Part shown: positions 1 to 7,035 of the stretch, in pieces
How positions within the stretch are numbered: position 1 is the stretch's first letter
Layout of the letters: every line of letters starts with the position of its first letter
From: Thalassiosira profunda
Lineage: Eukaryota; Bacillariophyta; Thalassiosirophyceae; Thalassiosirales; Thalassiosiraceae
Direction of reading: 5' to 3'
Assembly: GCA_036939355.1 (NCBI GenBank)
Contig: JALLAP010000913.1
Span: forward strand, 1 to 10,041
Length of the DNA: 10,041 nt
Made by a program: the position numbers and the translations under genes
The notes under the pieces: generated by a model
Seen by the model: the letters and a program-made list of their open reading frames with translations, nothing else
Databases searched by the model: none
What the model was told of the DNA's origin: nothing

Positions 1-1235
1 CGTCCCACTTGGCGACGATCGAGGATGCTGTGGGAGACGATGACAAGAAACACGATCCTCCGTCAGCGGCCTCTATTGCAGCAGGCAAGTATGATCGCAA
101 GGAGATCGAGGATCCTCCGTCGTCGAAACCATTTCCGGACGATGAAGCGTCGGAGATCAGTGGCGACAAGAACAAGGATCATAGTACAGCTAACAGTGGG
201 AGCGTGAATGTGATAGTTGATGACGAAGATAGCTTCACCGGTGGAGAGCCCGTTCAGGAAAAGGCGCCAGCGAGTGGTGAAGAGGAAGTTAAAGAAGCTA
301 CACCGGATGACGAGAAGCACTCTTTGGTCGAGAAGATTGTCGAGGATGCAAACGATGCTGTCGACAAAGTGAAGGATCTGGTACTCGGAAAGAAGAAGGA
401 TGAAAAGGTCGAGGACGATGTTGGCAAAGAGGGCGATAGCGAAGAGAGGGCCTCCTCTCCTGTCCAGTCTAGTGATGGGGGTGACATTGCGATGGCCGAT
501 GTTGACCTCGACGATGCCGGAAGCAACTCTGATTTGGAGGCGGGTGAGAAGGACGATGCTGAGTACTTGAATATCAGCAACGATGGAGCGCTGATGGTGA
601 TGAAAGATGAACCAAATTCCGAGCCCGCGCCGACAGCCTCGGACTTCCATCCGTACTACGATGTGCACAAGGCGGCATACAAGGAAACGAGTGCCAAGCT
701 GGCCGAGGAGCACAAATCACTTGTCAGGTATGTTGAGAAGTGGGAGAGCGTTGTCGCGACACGCGTACAATCCCGATACGACGAATATGCAAGGATGAGA
801 AAGGGGCTAAACCATTATGCGAAAAAGGTGACGGCGTTACAGCACGAGGAAGAACGGCTGCATGAGAAGCACCGGCCAATGAAGCCCAAACAGATGGAAA
901 AATTGGAGCGAAACAAGGTTAAGCTTCAGGGGACGCAGAAGGTTCACGACAGAAAGGGCGAGGAATTGGTCATGCTGATGGAGGAAGTGACGCTTCGTGC
1001 GTGGAGGGACGCATTTCCGCTGCTGAAGAAGACTGTTGGGTTCGAGGTTGATTTCGCGGCGATTCAGCAAAAGCACATGTCCAACTTGGCCGGCTGCTCT
1101 GAACGACTCCAGGCGATGGAAGAGAAGGAAACGATTCCGGTCGATGGGCGCTTGAAGCAGCTCCAAAACTTTGACATTGAGGAGTTATACACGGGCTCGC
1201 GGGTGAAGCAGTCGTCTGGCAAGGTTGATGCTTGA
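1..1235 (+). CDS. BAR-domain-like protein with acidic N-terminal region (5' partial)
   Basis: The frame is open from the left edge to TGA at 1233-1235. The first codons read S-H-L and hold no ATG, so the gene begins outside the window and about 410 residues are visible. Counting from the Leu codon at 9, residues 1-210 are low in hydrophobics and rich in Asp, Glu, Lys and Ser, so probably disordered. Residues about 215-375 form long amphipathic helices. The stretch HYAKKVTALQ (269-278), KPKQMEKLERNKVKL (292-306) and LMEEVTLRAWRDAFPLL (323-339) resembles helices 2-3 of BAR domains, which dimerise into curved membrane-binding bundles in endocytosis and membrane shaping. This is a family-level match from residue pattern only. 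No SH3 or PH domain is visible. No intron is needed in the visible part. The stop lies 39 nt from the stop of the convergent kinase gene, so the 3' UTRs probably overlap. A generic coiled-coil protein is the main alternative. Confidence 0.62.
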   Translation, partial: SHLATIEDAVGDDDKKHDPPSAASIAAGKYDRKEIEDPPSSKPFPDDEASEISGDKNKDHSTANSGSVNVIVDDEDSFTGGEPVQEKAPASGEEEVKEATPDDEKHSLVEKIVEDANDAVDKVKDLVLGKKKDEKVEDDVGKEGDSEERASSPVQSSDGGDIAMADVDLDDAGSNSDLEAGEKDDAEYLNISNDGALMVMKDEPNSEPAPTASDFHPYYDVHKAAYKETSAKLAEEHKSLVRYVEKWESVVATRVQSRYDEYARMRKGLNHYAKKVTALQHEEERLHEKHRPMKPKQMEKLERNKVKLQGTQKVHDRKGEELVMLMEEVTLRAWRDAFPLLKKTVGFEVDFAAIQQKHMSNLAGCSERLQAMEEKETIPVDGRLKQLQNFDIEELYTGSRVKQSSGKVDA

Positions 1236-1274
1236 GGAAAAGGAAGGTTGGTGGTGTACAGAATCGTTAGTGCT

Positions 1275-3465
1275 TTATCGAAGTGTAGTGAATAACTCGT
1301 ATGCGTTCACTCGAAGTAATACATGCACATACGAAAGCCAGCTCCGGAGAAGGCGCAGAACACCGCCGGATGATTCGCTCTCGTATACTCGTTTCGAGGC
1401 ATATCGTCCAGCCACGACGAGGTTGTTCACGGGGCTGCCAAGCTTCGTGTCGATGGATCTGAGACAATCGTTCATCTTGAAAATAAGCAGCATCTGCCGG
1501 GGCACGATATCCAGCATCCTCACGATGTCTTTGATGTAGCGCTGCGCATATCCGCGTATGACAGCCTCGTCCCCAGTGCCAGTCGGCAGTGCATCAAGGG
1601 AACGTGTTTGCGATCTCTCCACAACTGAGATGATTTATCTCGGTGAGTAAATTGTTGGCAAGTAGGTCAAGCACTTCATTGAATGCGCGCATACCTTCAT
1701 CGAACGGCCTCGCCGTGAGCATCGCTGCGAGAAGCGGGTACATTTCATAAACACCAAGCTGCTCGCACGAAGATTTTATCTCTGGGATATTTGCCATGAC
1801 AATGCCTTTCCACAAACGCGCGTACGCCTCCTGAAAGTCTTTGTCCAGCGTTTTGTAGAGGCCGTGATCGACAAGGACTATCTGCGGCTTGCCCTTCTTC
1901 GTAGGATGCTCACGCAACAAAACATTAGCCGGATGTGGATCTTCGTTGGGGAGCGATGTGAGCGTTGGCGAAGTGTGCAACCAGGAGGAGAAGTGCAAGA
2001 CCAGACCACTTACCGCAGTGCAGAAAACCAGGAGAGTCTTCAAAGATCTGAGAGTTGAAGACAGACGAAATAAGCTTTGCGACGTCTCTGTCGAAGTGAT
2101 GGAACGACGGTGAGGTGAATGAGCGTTGAAGAAATACACAACAAGATCAAGGTCGGCCGCTCACCTTTTGCAGAGGCCAGCCTCTTCGATGCGTTGAACA
2201 TCGGTTGCACGGAACCCTTCCTCGAAATCCATGCTGAGCACCCGGTCGCTTGTGAGTTTCCACAGCACTCTTGGCACAATGCAATCGAGTCCGGTGCGTT
2301 TGAGATGAGCTCCCGCAGTCTCGGCGTTGCAACCTTCGTTGTGAAAATCCAGCTCCTTTGGCAGCTGAGGAGTCAGCTCCTCGCAGATCCAGCCAAACTT
2401 GAACTCGTCAAAGAGCTTATCAGCCACGCTGACCACAACCGACATTGCAAACAAATCTCCTTTGCTCGTCTCCCGGAGCCCTTTGTGTTGCACTTTGACC
2501 GCCAGTTTCTTTCCCGTCTCTTTGCAGATTGCCGTGTGCACTTGCGCGAGCGATGCCGATGCAATGGGCTCTTTGGAAAAGTTGTCGAATAGGTCCTCGG
2601 GCGATGCACCAAGCTCCTCTCTAACCACTTTGCACACATCCGCGTAGTCTGAGACTGGAGCATCGTCGAACAACGATGAGAGTTCGTTGATGTACTCCTC
2701 CGGAAAGAGCAAATCGAGATTGGCGAGGTGCTGCCCCACTTTGATGTACACGCCTGCGTTCGTTCGGCAAAGGTCAAGAAGACGATGTGCATTCCTCTGA
2801 TGAATGCCGCTGGCACCCACCTCGCTACTCTCTTGGCTCTCATGAACTAGAACAGAGAGCTCCTCTTGGGCAGCTGCGAGTTCGCTGGCGATACTCATCA
2901 TCTCCTCCTTTTGTTGACGTTTTGCAAGAGTGCGCTCTGACAACGAGTCTTCTGTAGATTGCGTTTTGGCCGGCTTGCTGTTGATATAACCATGCTGCGC
3001 TCGATCCAGGTCCGTCTCCAACTGTTCGATTGTCCCCTCCAACCGTCTCTGCTTCTCGTTCTCTTGGCAGTCACTGCCGTCTAAGAACGCCCACGAATAC
3101 ATTTGGCTGTAGAGAGAGCCGGGGTGCTTTCTCTGCGAATAATACGCCTGGTAATCTACAGCCATAACGGCCGCAGTCTTTACCAGCCTTGCGGCTCGGA
3201 GTAGCGCCTCCATTGTGGGCAGAACCAGGGAAAGGCTATGTTCCACGTCGCCAACGACGGTGGACAGGGACAATGGTGCATGTGATGCCATCGAGGCAAA
3301 AGGAGTTGCACTTTGCAAATCATCTGGCTGCGAGCACTGCGCATGCTCCGCGGGCCGGTACGGCCGCGCGGCGAGCCAGACGGCGCCAGTGGTGCCGGCG
3401 CACGTGACGGCGAGGGCCATGCGGCCGCGTTGGCCGACCAACGGGGCAATGGCGGCCCGAATCAT
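1275..3465 (-). CDS. ADCK1: ADCK1-like ABC1/UbiB family atypical kinase (4 exons)
   Basis: Reconstructed exons are 3465-2165, 2087-2014, 1940-1695 and 1624-1275, with GT-AG introns of 77, 73 and 70 nt. They join into 1,971 nt encoding 656 residues without an internal stop. The N-terminus (MIRAAIAPL, Arg-rich, then a hydrophobic stretch at about 17-31) suggests mitochondrial targeting. A coiled-coil-rich insert covers about 138-210. The ABC1 kinase core follows: KVGQ at 242-245, the Ala-rich loop SASLAQVH at 303-310, AVKVQHK with the likely catalytic Lys at 324, ELDFHNE at 371-377, HCDPHPAN at 457-464 and LVDHGLY at 481-487. The combination of KVGQH, DHGLY and a long C-terminal tail resembles ADCK1 of animals and related protist proteins, linked to mitochondrial membrane and lipid homeostasis. 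The usual DPHPGN is DPHPAN here. The start is the first in-frame ATG (A at -3); an in-frame stop lies at 3597-3595. ABC1 membership is near certain; the ADCK1 subtype is inferred. Confidence 0.9.
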
Positions 3466-3467
3466 GG

Positions 3468-3578
3468 TCAACCGCGGAGCCCTTCCACCTCCTCTCCGCG
3501 CGTTGGCGAGCCCGGGGCCCTGGGGCGTTTTGTGGCCGAGAGCCGAGCTTCCTCTCCCCCCGCGCGGCGCTTCGTCAT
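3468..3578 (-). other. Upstream ORF (36 codons) abutting the ADCK1-like start
   Basis: On the minus strand an ATG at 3578-3576 opens a 36-codon reading frame. It ends with TGA at 3470-3468, two bases before the ATG of the kinase gene and in a different frame. The predicted peptide is rich in Arg, Gly and Glu and matches nothing I recognise. If the mRNA leader includes it, it could limit initiation at the main start or act through reinitiation. The transcription start is unknown, so its presence in the mRNA is not shown. Confidence 0.35.
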
Positions 3579-3761
3579 CTTCAATCTTCAATCGTCAGCC
3601 AGCGCCCTCCAGCGCCTACCTACGCCACCTCCCGGCGGTCGCGTATATTTTAGAGAATCCGAAGACTCGGGTTATTTTTTATATCAAGTACTTACTACCT
3701 AGAAAGTCACTCGCAGATCGAGTCCTTTAGTAGATATTCGACCCTTATGTATGCATGAACT

Positions 3762-3850
3762 AGCCTGATTGAAGGTAAAAAACCAACCGTTCCGCTGTCG
3801 ACGCAGCTGCCCCAGGCCAGTTCGGTTGGTTTTTTACCTTCAATTTGGCT
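3762..3850. repeat. Long inverted (foldback) repeat, 22-bp perfect arms
   Basis: Positions 3768-3789 and 3823-3844 are exact reverse complements (22 bp each), separated by 33 nt. After one mismatch and one G-T pair the complementarity resumes for four more pairs (AGCC at 3762-3765, GGCT at 3847-3850), giving a stem of about 28 bp. Each arm holds a run of six A or T. The loop contains a smaller possible stem (GCTG at 3794-3797 with CAGC at 3804-3807). It sits between divergent genes, so it is not a shared terminator. It could be a small foldback transposon remnant, a small-RNA precursor or a cruciform-forming control element. No clear target-site duplication flanks it. Confidence 0.85.
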
Positions 3851-3934
3851 CTCCTTGTGCACACAGAGCACGCAATCTGAGTCTCAGGGGACTCAAGAAC
3901 TCGGGTACTTAATTCCTACGTAGACTTTTTGTTT

Positions 3935-3945
3935 ACGTGTCACGT
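3935..3945. promoter_or_regulatory. ACGT-type palindrome, possible bZIP/bHLH site
   Basis: ACGTG-T-CACGT is a perfect odd palindrome of 11 bp. TACGTA lies 12 bases upstream (3917-3922), and ACGTGACTCA, which includes the AP-1-like TGACTCA, lies at 4001-4010. ACGT-core and TGACTCA sequences are classical bZIP targets, and CACGT half sites also suit bHLH factors. The clustering within about 95 bp of a divergent promoter makes a binding role plausible, but this is motif reading only. Confidence 0.35.
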
Positions 3946-3954
3946 TACTTGTCC

Positions 3955-3974
3955 GTGACCTTGAGTGACCTTGC
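3955..3974. repeat. Tandem decamer GTGACCTTG(A/C)
   Basis: Two directly adjacent copies of GTGACCTTG followed by A, then C, occur at 3955-3964 and 3965-3974. They lie just downstream of the ACGT palindrome. This may be a duplicated factor-binding site or a chance repeat. Confidence 0.4.
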
Positions 3975-4186
3975 TTTCTCTAAATATCTCAAAATAATCT
4001 ACGTGACTCACACACCCGGCCGGAACGTGTGTGGTTGTCCTGCCTACGCAGTATGTAGCTGCACTAACCCTGAACTGCCGCTCTGGAAGAAAGTTGCGAT
4101 CTTCGTCCACCTTTCGCCCCGCCAAAAGTCCAGCCTGAATAAAATAAGTTAGAGCTATTATAAAACTAATTGTAGATATTCTGATA

Positions 4187-4502
4187 ATGAAACGGAATGG
4201 AAGCAAGGCCGGCGTAGGCAGCAGCTGCCGCGCCACAATTTTGGAGTTTGGAGTTTTGGTGCGGGTGTTGTTGTGATGGCGTGATAGAGTGCGACAGAGA
4301 CATTTTCATAGAACTGCCCTTGCGACATGCGAAGGTTTAGAAGGCGAGGCCGGCTCCTTCGCTTCCGTCATACCGACTAGTTGCCGAGATGTGGAAGGGA
4401 CCAAGACAGAAGCCTTTGCATCATCGAGCCAGCGCCGCGCTCTCCTCGGTGCGGCATCGACACGCGGCCGCACAAATTCGAGTGGATCGACGGCAGCAAT
4501 AA
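4187..4502 (+). other. Cluster of short upstream ORFs before the DRAM-like gene
   Basis: Between the TATAAAA-like site (4159-4165) and the main ATG at 4515 there are at least five upstream ATG-to-stop frames: 4187-4276 (29 codons), 4197-4217 (6), 4275-4283 (2), 4327-4380 (17, with 8 Arg) and 4389-4502 (37). The last ends 12 nt before the main ATG. If transcription starts near 4190, they would strongly affect translation of the membrane protein. Transcription could instead begin further downstream, or a 5' UTR intron could remove some of them. None resembles a known peptide. Confidence 0.3.
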
Positions 4503-4514
4503 TAGCTATCAACG

Positions 4515-5369
4515 ATGGGCAAAGCCGGCGGGCCTCCCAAGCGTACCTCGACCGTGTCGACGAGGTCCTCCTACACCACCACCCGGAAAGATCCTCTCCT
4601 CCCCACCCACAATGCCGAAACAAAGCAGGGCGGAAAGTGCGGCGCCTGCGGCCGCCTGATACTTCTCCTCCTCCCCATACTGGGCTGCTCCCTCATCATC
4701 GGCAGCCTCATGCTGCTAGTGCATCACAACGAAGTAGCCATCACCGATGTGACGATTTCGCGATGCATCGCCGACTACGATCCCAAGATTGAGGTGCTGG
4801 TCATGATCATATCGGGCGGTTCTATCATGTTCGTCGTGACGAAGATGCGGAGCATTCAGATCTCTGTGTATCATCGGCGGCAGAAGAGTGAATCCAAGTG
4901 CATGAGCGCATTGAATATGATCGCGGCGATTTGCAACTGCATTGCCTATGCTGGCTTCATCACGCTTGCATTGTACGACGTGGACGGAAAGTCGGAGGCG
5001 ATGCACATGATCGGCGCTTATCTCTACTTCAGTTTGAGTGGCATTTACAGGCTTCTCCACTCGTTCCTGCTGTGGAAGCAGGTGCAATACCCATTGCTCT
5101 GCAAGATACTCTTCACAATTGTGCCTCTGGCGACGATTACGTGCACGATTATTTTCTGCATCGATACGCAAGCGAATTACGCGTTCGAGTGGTTCTCGGT
5201 GGCAATGGCAGCGCTTAATTGCGGTTTGTTCAGCATTCTATTCATGGTAGACAACGTTGATGACGAGCTGAGGGATTTCTTCTGCTGCCGCCGCGCCGGT
5301 GGCCGGAGAGGGAGCACAAGCAGTACGACCACGCGGTCAAGTATGACGAAGCAGGCGAGGCTCACATAG
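4515..5369 (+). CDS. Frag1/DRAM/Sfk1-like six-TM membrane protein
   Basis: One uninterrupted frame of 284 residues. The ATG has a strong context (A at -3, G at +4) and an in-frame TAG at 4503-4505 rules out an extension. A Ser/Thr/Lys-rich N-terminus of about 45 residues is followed by six hydrophobic segments at roughly 47-69, 92-110, 131-153, 163-186, 193-215 and 223-245. A basic, Ser/Thr-rich tail follows, with a Cys pair at 257-258 that could be palmitoylated. The order fits the Frag1/DRAM/Sfk1 family: a short ISRCIADYDP loop before TM2, HMIGAYLYFSLSGIYRLLHS (164-183) matching the family's H-x-x-G-A segment, and an EWFSVAM segment (225-231) in the last helix. Family members sit in lysosomal, Golgi or plasma membranes and act in autophagy or lipid/GPI-related processes; the role here is unknown. 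Its 3' end converges on the ITPase gene, 94 nt between stops. Another polytopic family remains possible. Confidence 0.72.
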   Translation: MGKAGGPPKRTSTVSTRSSYTTTRKDPLLPTHNAETKQGGKCGACGRLILLLLPILGCSLIIGSLMLLVHHNEVAITDVTISRCIADYDPKIEVLVMIISGGSIMFVVTKMRSIQISVYHRRQKSESKCMSALNMIAAICNCIAYAGFITLALYDVDGKSEAMHMIGAYLYFSLSGIYRLLHSFLLWKQVQYPLLCKILFTIVPLATITCTIIFCIDTQANYAFEWFSVAMAALNCGLFSILFMVDNVDDELRDFFCCRRAGGRRGSTSSTTTRSSMTKQARLT

Positions 5370-5463
5370 AGGACTGCTTCCGTTTTTGTATCAGAATGGA
5401 TGAAATGACGGGAAGCACACCCATTGTATATTATGTTATTAACATTAGTTGTGCTCCAGCCAC

Positions 5464-6728
5464 CTACTGCTCAGAACTTGTGGGTTTGAAGTCCAGCCCT
5501 TTGTGCCCAATCGCCGGCCGTCCGTACTGACGCTCGTACAACTCATCGATGTTTGTTCCTAGCCAATCCGCCCATTTCACCACTGCTTTGCTCCGATGAC
5601 TCAGTTTGCATTTCTCTTCCGTGGCCATGCACGAAAAGGGCTCCGTTTGGCCGTCAGGAACGAAGATGCCGTCCCATCCGAAGCCCCTCCCTTCGATGGG
5701 TTCGACGATTGTGCCCGAACATCTCCCGGTCTTCGACGTGCAAATGTTTAGATGTAAGATGTATGAATTGGTAGTGCAAGCAGCGGCATGCACCATGTAG
5801 ACTCACAAACACAACAGGATCTGCGTGCGGATACGGGCAGAACGCCAGCGTACAAACTGCCGTGGCGCTCTTGTCCTCGTATCCAATCAAAATCTTGTAG
5901 AGGCCCTATTGTCACATGAGCATTAGTACATTTCAGTTCGAGCAGCCAATCCAACCAACTCTCAAAATATATCTCACATCTGATCCGAGTTTGTCCTGGA
6001 ACCATTTGATGAACGGTCCAGGCATTCCTCCCAATGCGTTGAACTCTAGACTCGTATCTTCCACGACGCACGCCCCACCTGCCAACTGCGCTCCCTGGAT
6101 TGCTTTGTTCTTCGCCACCGCTTCGGTGTTGATTTCTGCATTGAATGGGGGAGATCATCGCTGAGTGTATCTCAGAGCATACGATAGACGAAAGAAGGCA
6201 TGGATGGTTCTTACCTTGTATTTCGGGAAGGTCTGGCGATGAAGCACACATGAGTATTGAGAGGCGATGTAACAGAGATGGTTTGCAAATTCCGCACGCA
6301 TGACAACTCACCAACATCGAGGATGCTCAAATTCACAAAACTCTCGCCATCGTCGGAAGATGTTGCCGCATTATTTGCCAGGATCAGGTTGATCTCCCTC
6401 TGCTTCATCGCATTCCCAGTCTGCTCACATAAATGAGAGGAGATGCACGCATTAGATTTGATCAATACCATATTCGCTGCAAGACACGCTAACCAGAAGC
6501 ACTCACAACAAACGCAATGTTCAGCTTCTTGTCCACTTCCTCCCCGAACCCGTCCAGATTGTCCTGAAACTCCTTGGCCTTTGCACGCCACGCGCCGGCG
6601 CCACCGGATTTGTCGTCTCCAGCGACGGCGGACAAGGACGTCCGCGCAGGTCGACATTGGGCGCGGCCGGCGAATCCACTGGTCCCCGCGACGGCGGCGA
6701 GGAACAGCAGGGCAACGAGAGCGTTCAT
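5464..6728 (-). CDS. ITPA: ITP/dITP pyrophosphatase (ITPA/HAM1 family) with plastid-type leader, 6 exons
   Basis: Reconstructed exons are 6728-6507, 6420-6312, 6232-6215, 6135-5978, 5905-5807 and 5730-5464. GT-AG introns are 86, 79, 79, 72 and 76 nt. The joined 873-nt frame encodes 290 residues. The enzyme hydrolyses ITP, dITP and XTP to monophosphates, keeping deaminated purines out of DNA and RNA. Family motifs appear in order: FVTGNAMK at 73-80, DLPEIQ at 111-116, VVEDTSLEFNALGGMPGPF at about 139-157, IKWF, GYEDKSA, GRCSGTIV, GFGWDGIFVPDG at about 219-230 and LSHR. Residues 1-18 form a signal peptide ending in GTSG, followed by Phe19-Ala-Gly-Arg and an Arg/Ser-rich stretch. That is the bipartite leader of complex red plastids, so stromal location is inferred. 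The core is normal in length, with about 30 extra C-terminal residues. The next Met (79) lies inside the active-site motif, so a downstream start could not give a functional cytosolic form. Confidence 0.93.
6215..6232 (-). other. 18-nt microexon of the ITPase gene
   Basis: This exon supplies the last two bases of Asp111, the codons for Leu-Pro-Glu-Ile-Gln and the first base of Glu117. It is bounded by a CCAG acceptor and a GTAAGA donor, with a 79-nt intron on each side. The encoded DLPEIQ is the conserved DLPE(L/I)Q motif of the ITPA/HAM1 family, and including it keeps the frame, so the call is well supported despite its size. Confidence 0.85.
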
Positions 6729-7035
6729 CGTCGGCGTGGGCGTTTGGCCAGGGGAGCAGAGGTGAGGGACGAAATCCGCCGCCTCAAGTTGAATTCCTCC
6801 GTAGGAATTGTACTAGAGAACCTCTGACCTCCTCATCCGCCCGCTCTCCGCCCCCGCCAGCCGACCCGACCGACCCCGCGGCAGGGCCTACCACACACCC
6901 CGCACCCCAACAAACACCCCCACCATCGTTGTTAGTAGCCCTCCATACCGCCATCCGCGCCGTCATATATATGTCAGAGTGCGAGATAGAGAAACGTTCC
7001 GTTTGTTGGATACACTGAATTGCAAAACATCACAC
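6729..7035. promoter_or_regulatory. Divergent promoter between the ITPase and CHCH genes
   Basis: No gene is seen in these 307 nt between two divergent start codons. A strongly C-rich stretch on the plus strand (about 6829-6925) has several runs of four or five C and few G. A small hairpin (AATTCCT at 6792-6798, AGGAATT at 6803-6809, 4-nt loop) lies about 65 nt upstream of the ITPase ATG. CATATATATG at 6964-6973 is a TATA-like element about 65 nt upstream of the CHCH start. Functional roles are inferred from position. Confidence 0.5.

Larger units (their letters stand above)
3579..4514. promoter_or_regulatory. Divergent intergenic region between the ADCK1-like and DRAM-like genes
   Basis: I find no convincing protein gene here. 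The region separates two divergently transcribed genes and should hold both promoters. On the minus strand an AT-rich TATAAAAAATA-like tract lies at about 3672-3684, roughly 210 nt upstream of the kinase ATG. On the plus strand TATAAAA occurs at 4159-4165, about 350 nt upstream of the membrane-protein ATG. Between them are a long foldback repeat (3762-3850), the palindrome ACGTGTCACGT (3935-3945), TACGTA (3917-3922), a tandem decamer (3955-3974) and TGACTCA (4004-4010). The plus-strand leader, if it starts near the TATA-like site, holds several short upstream ORFs. No tRNA or other structured RNA gene was recognised. Promoter roles are inferred from position. Confidence 0.5.

Noticed and set aside
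63..713. Long antisense open frame (216 codons) opposite the BAR-like gene
   Set aside because: It mirrors the acidic, codon-biased sense frame, has no recognisable motif, and the sense strand shows a clear protein family pattern.
1594..1694. Read-through of kinase exon 3 to a stop near 1594
   Set aside because: The DNA holds a GTATGC donor and a CTCAG acceptor 70 nt apart. Splicing restores the frame into PRQMLLIFKMNDCLR, the expected C-terminal ADCK1-like segment.
2161..2164. In-frame TGA ending the first kinase exon, suggesting a pseudogene
   Set aside because: The TGA is part of a GTGAGC splice donor. Removing the 77-nt intron joins the frame precisely into the conserved kinase loop.
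3465..3591. Extended N-terminus of the ADCK1-like protein to 3591
   Set aside because: The upstream codon is TTG, not ATG, and the added 42 residues are low-complexity. The first in-frame ATG is at 3465 with A at -3.
3762..3850. Foldback repeat as a transcription terminator
   Set aside because: The flanking genes diverge from it, so neither would terminate there, and hairpin terminators are not the rule in nuclear genes.
3937..4236. Two overlapping short open frames on opposite strands (3937-4152 and 4236-3940)
   Set aside because: No recognisable motifs; the minus-strand one would start with GTG, and the region has promoter-like, AT-richer composition.
6870..6925. G-quadruplex on the minus strand of the ITPase/CHCH promoter
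   Set aside because: Only three G-runs of four or more lie close together; a fourth run is about 20 nt away, so it falls short of the usual motif.
6443..7018. Open frame of 191 codons on the plus strand across the ITPase exon 1 and promoter
   Set aside because: It overlaps the secure ITPase first exon antisense, is Arg/Pro-rich from GC-rich DNA, and has no family pattern.
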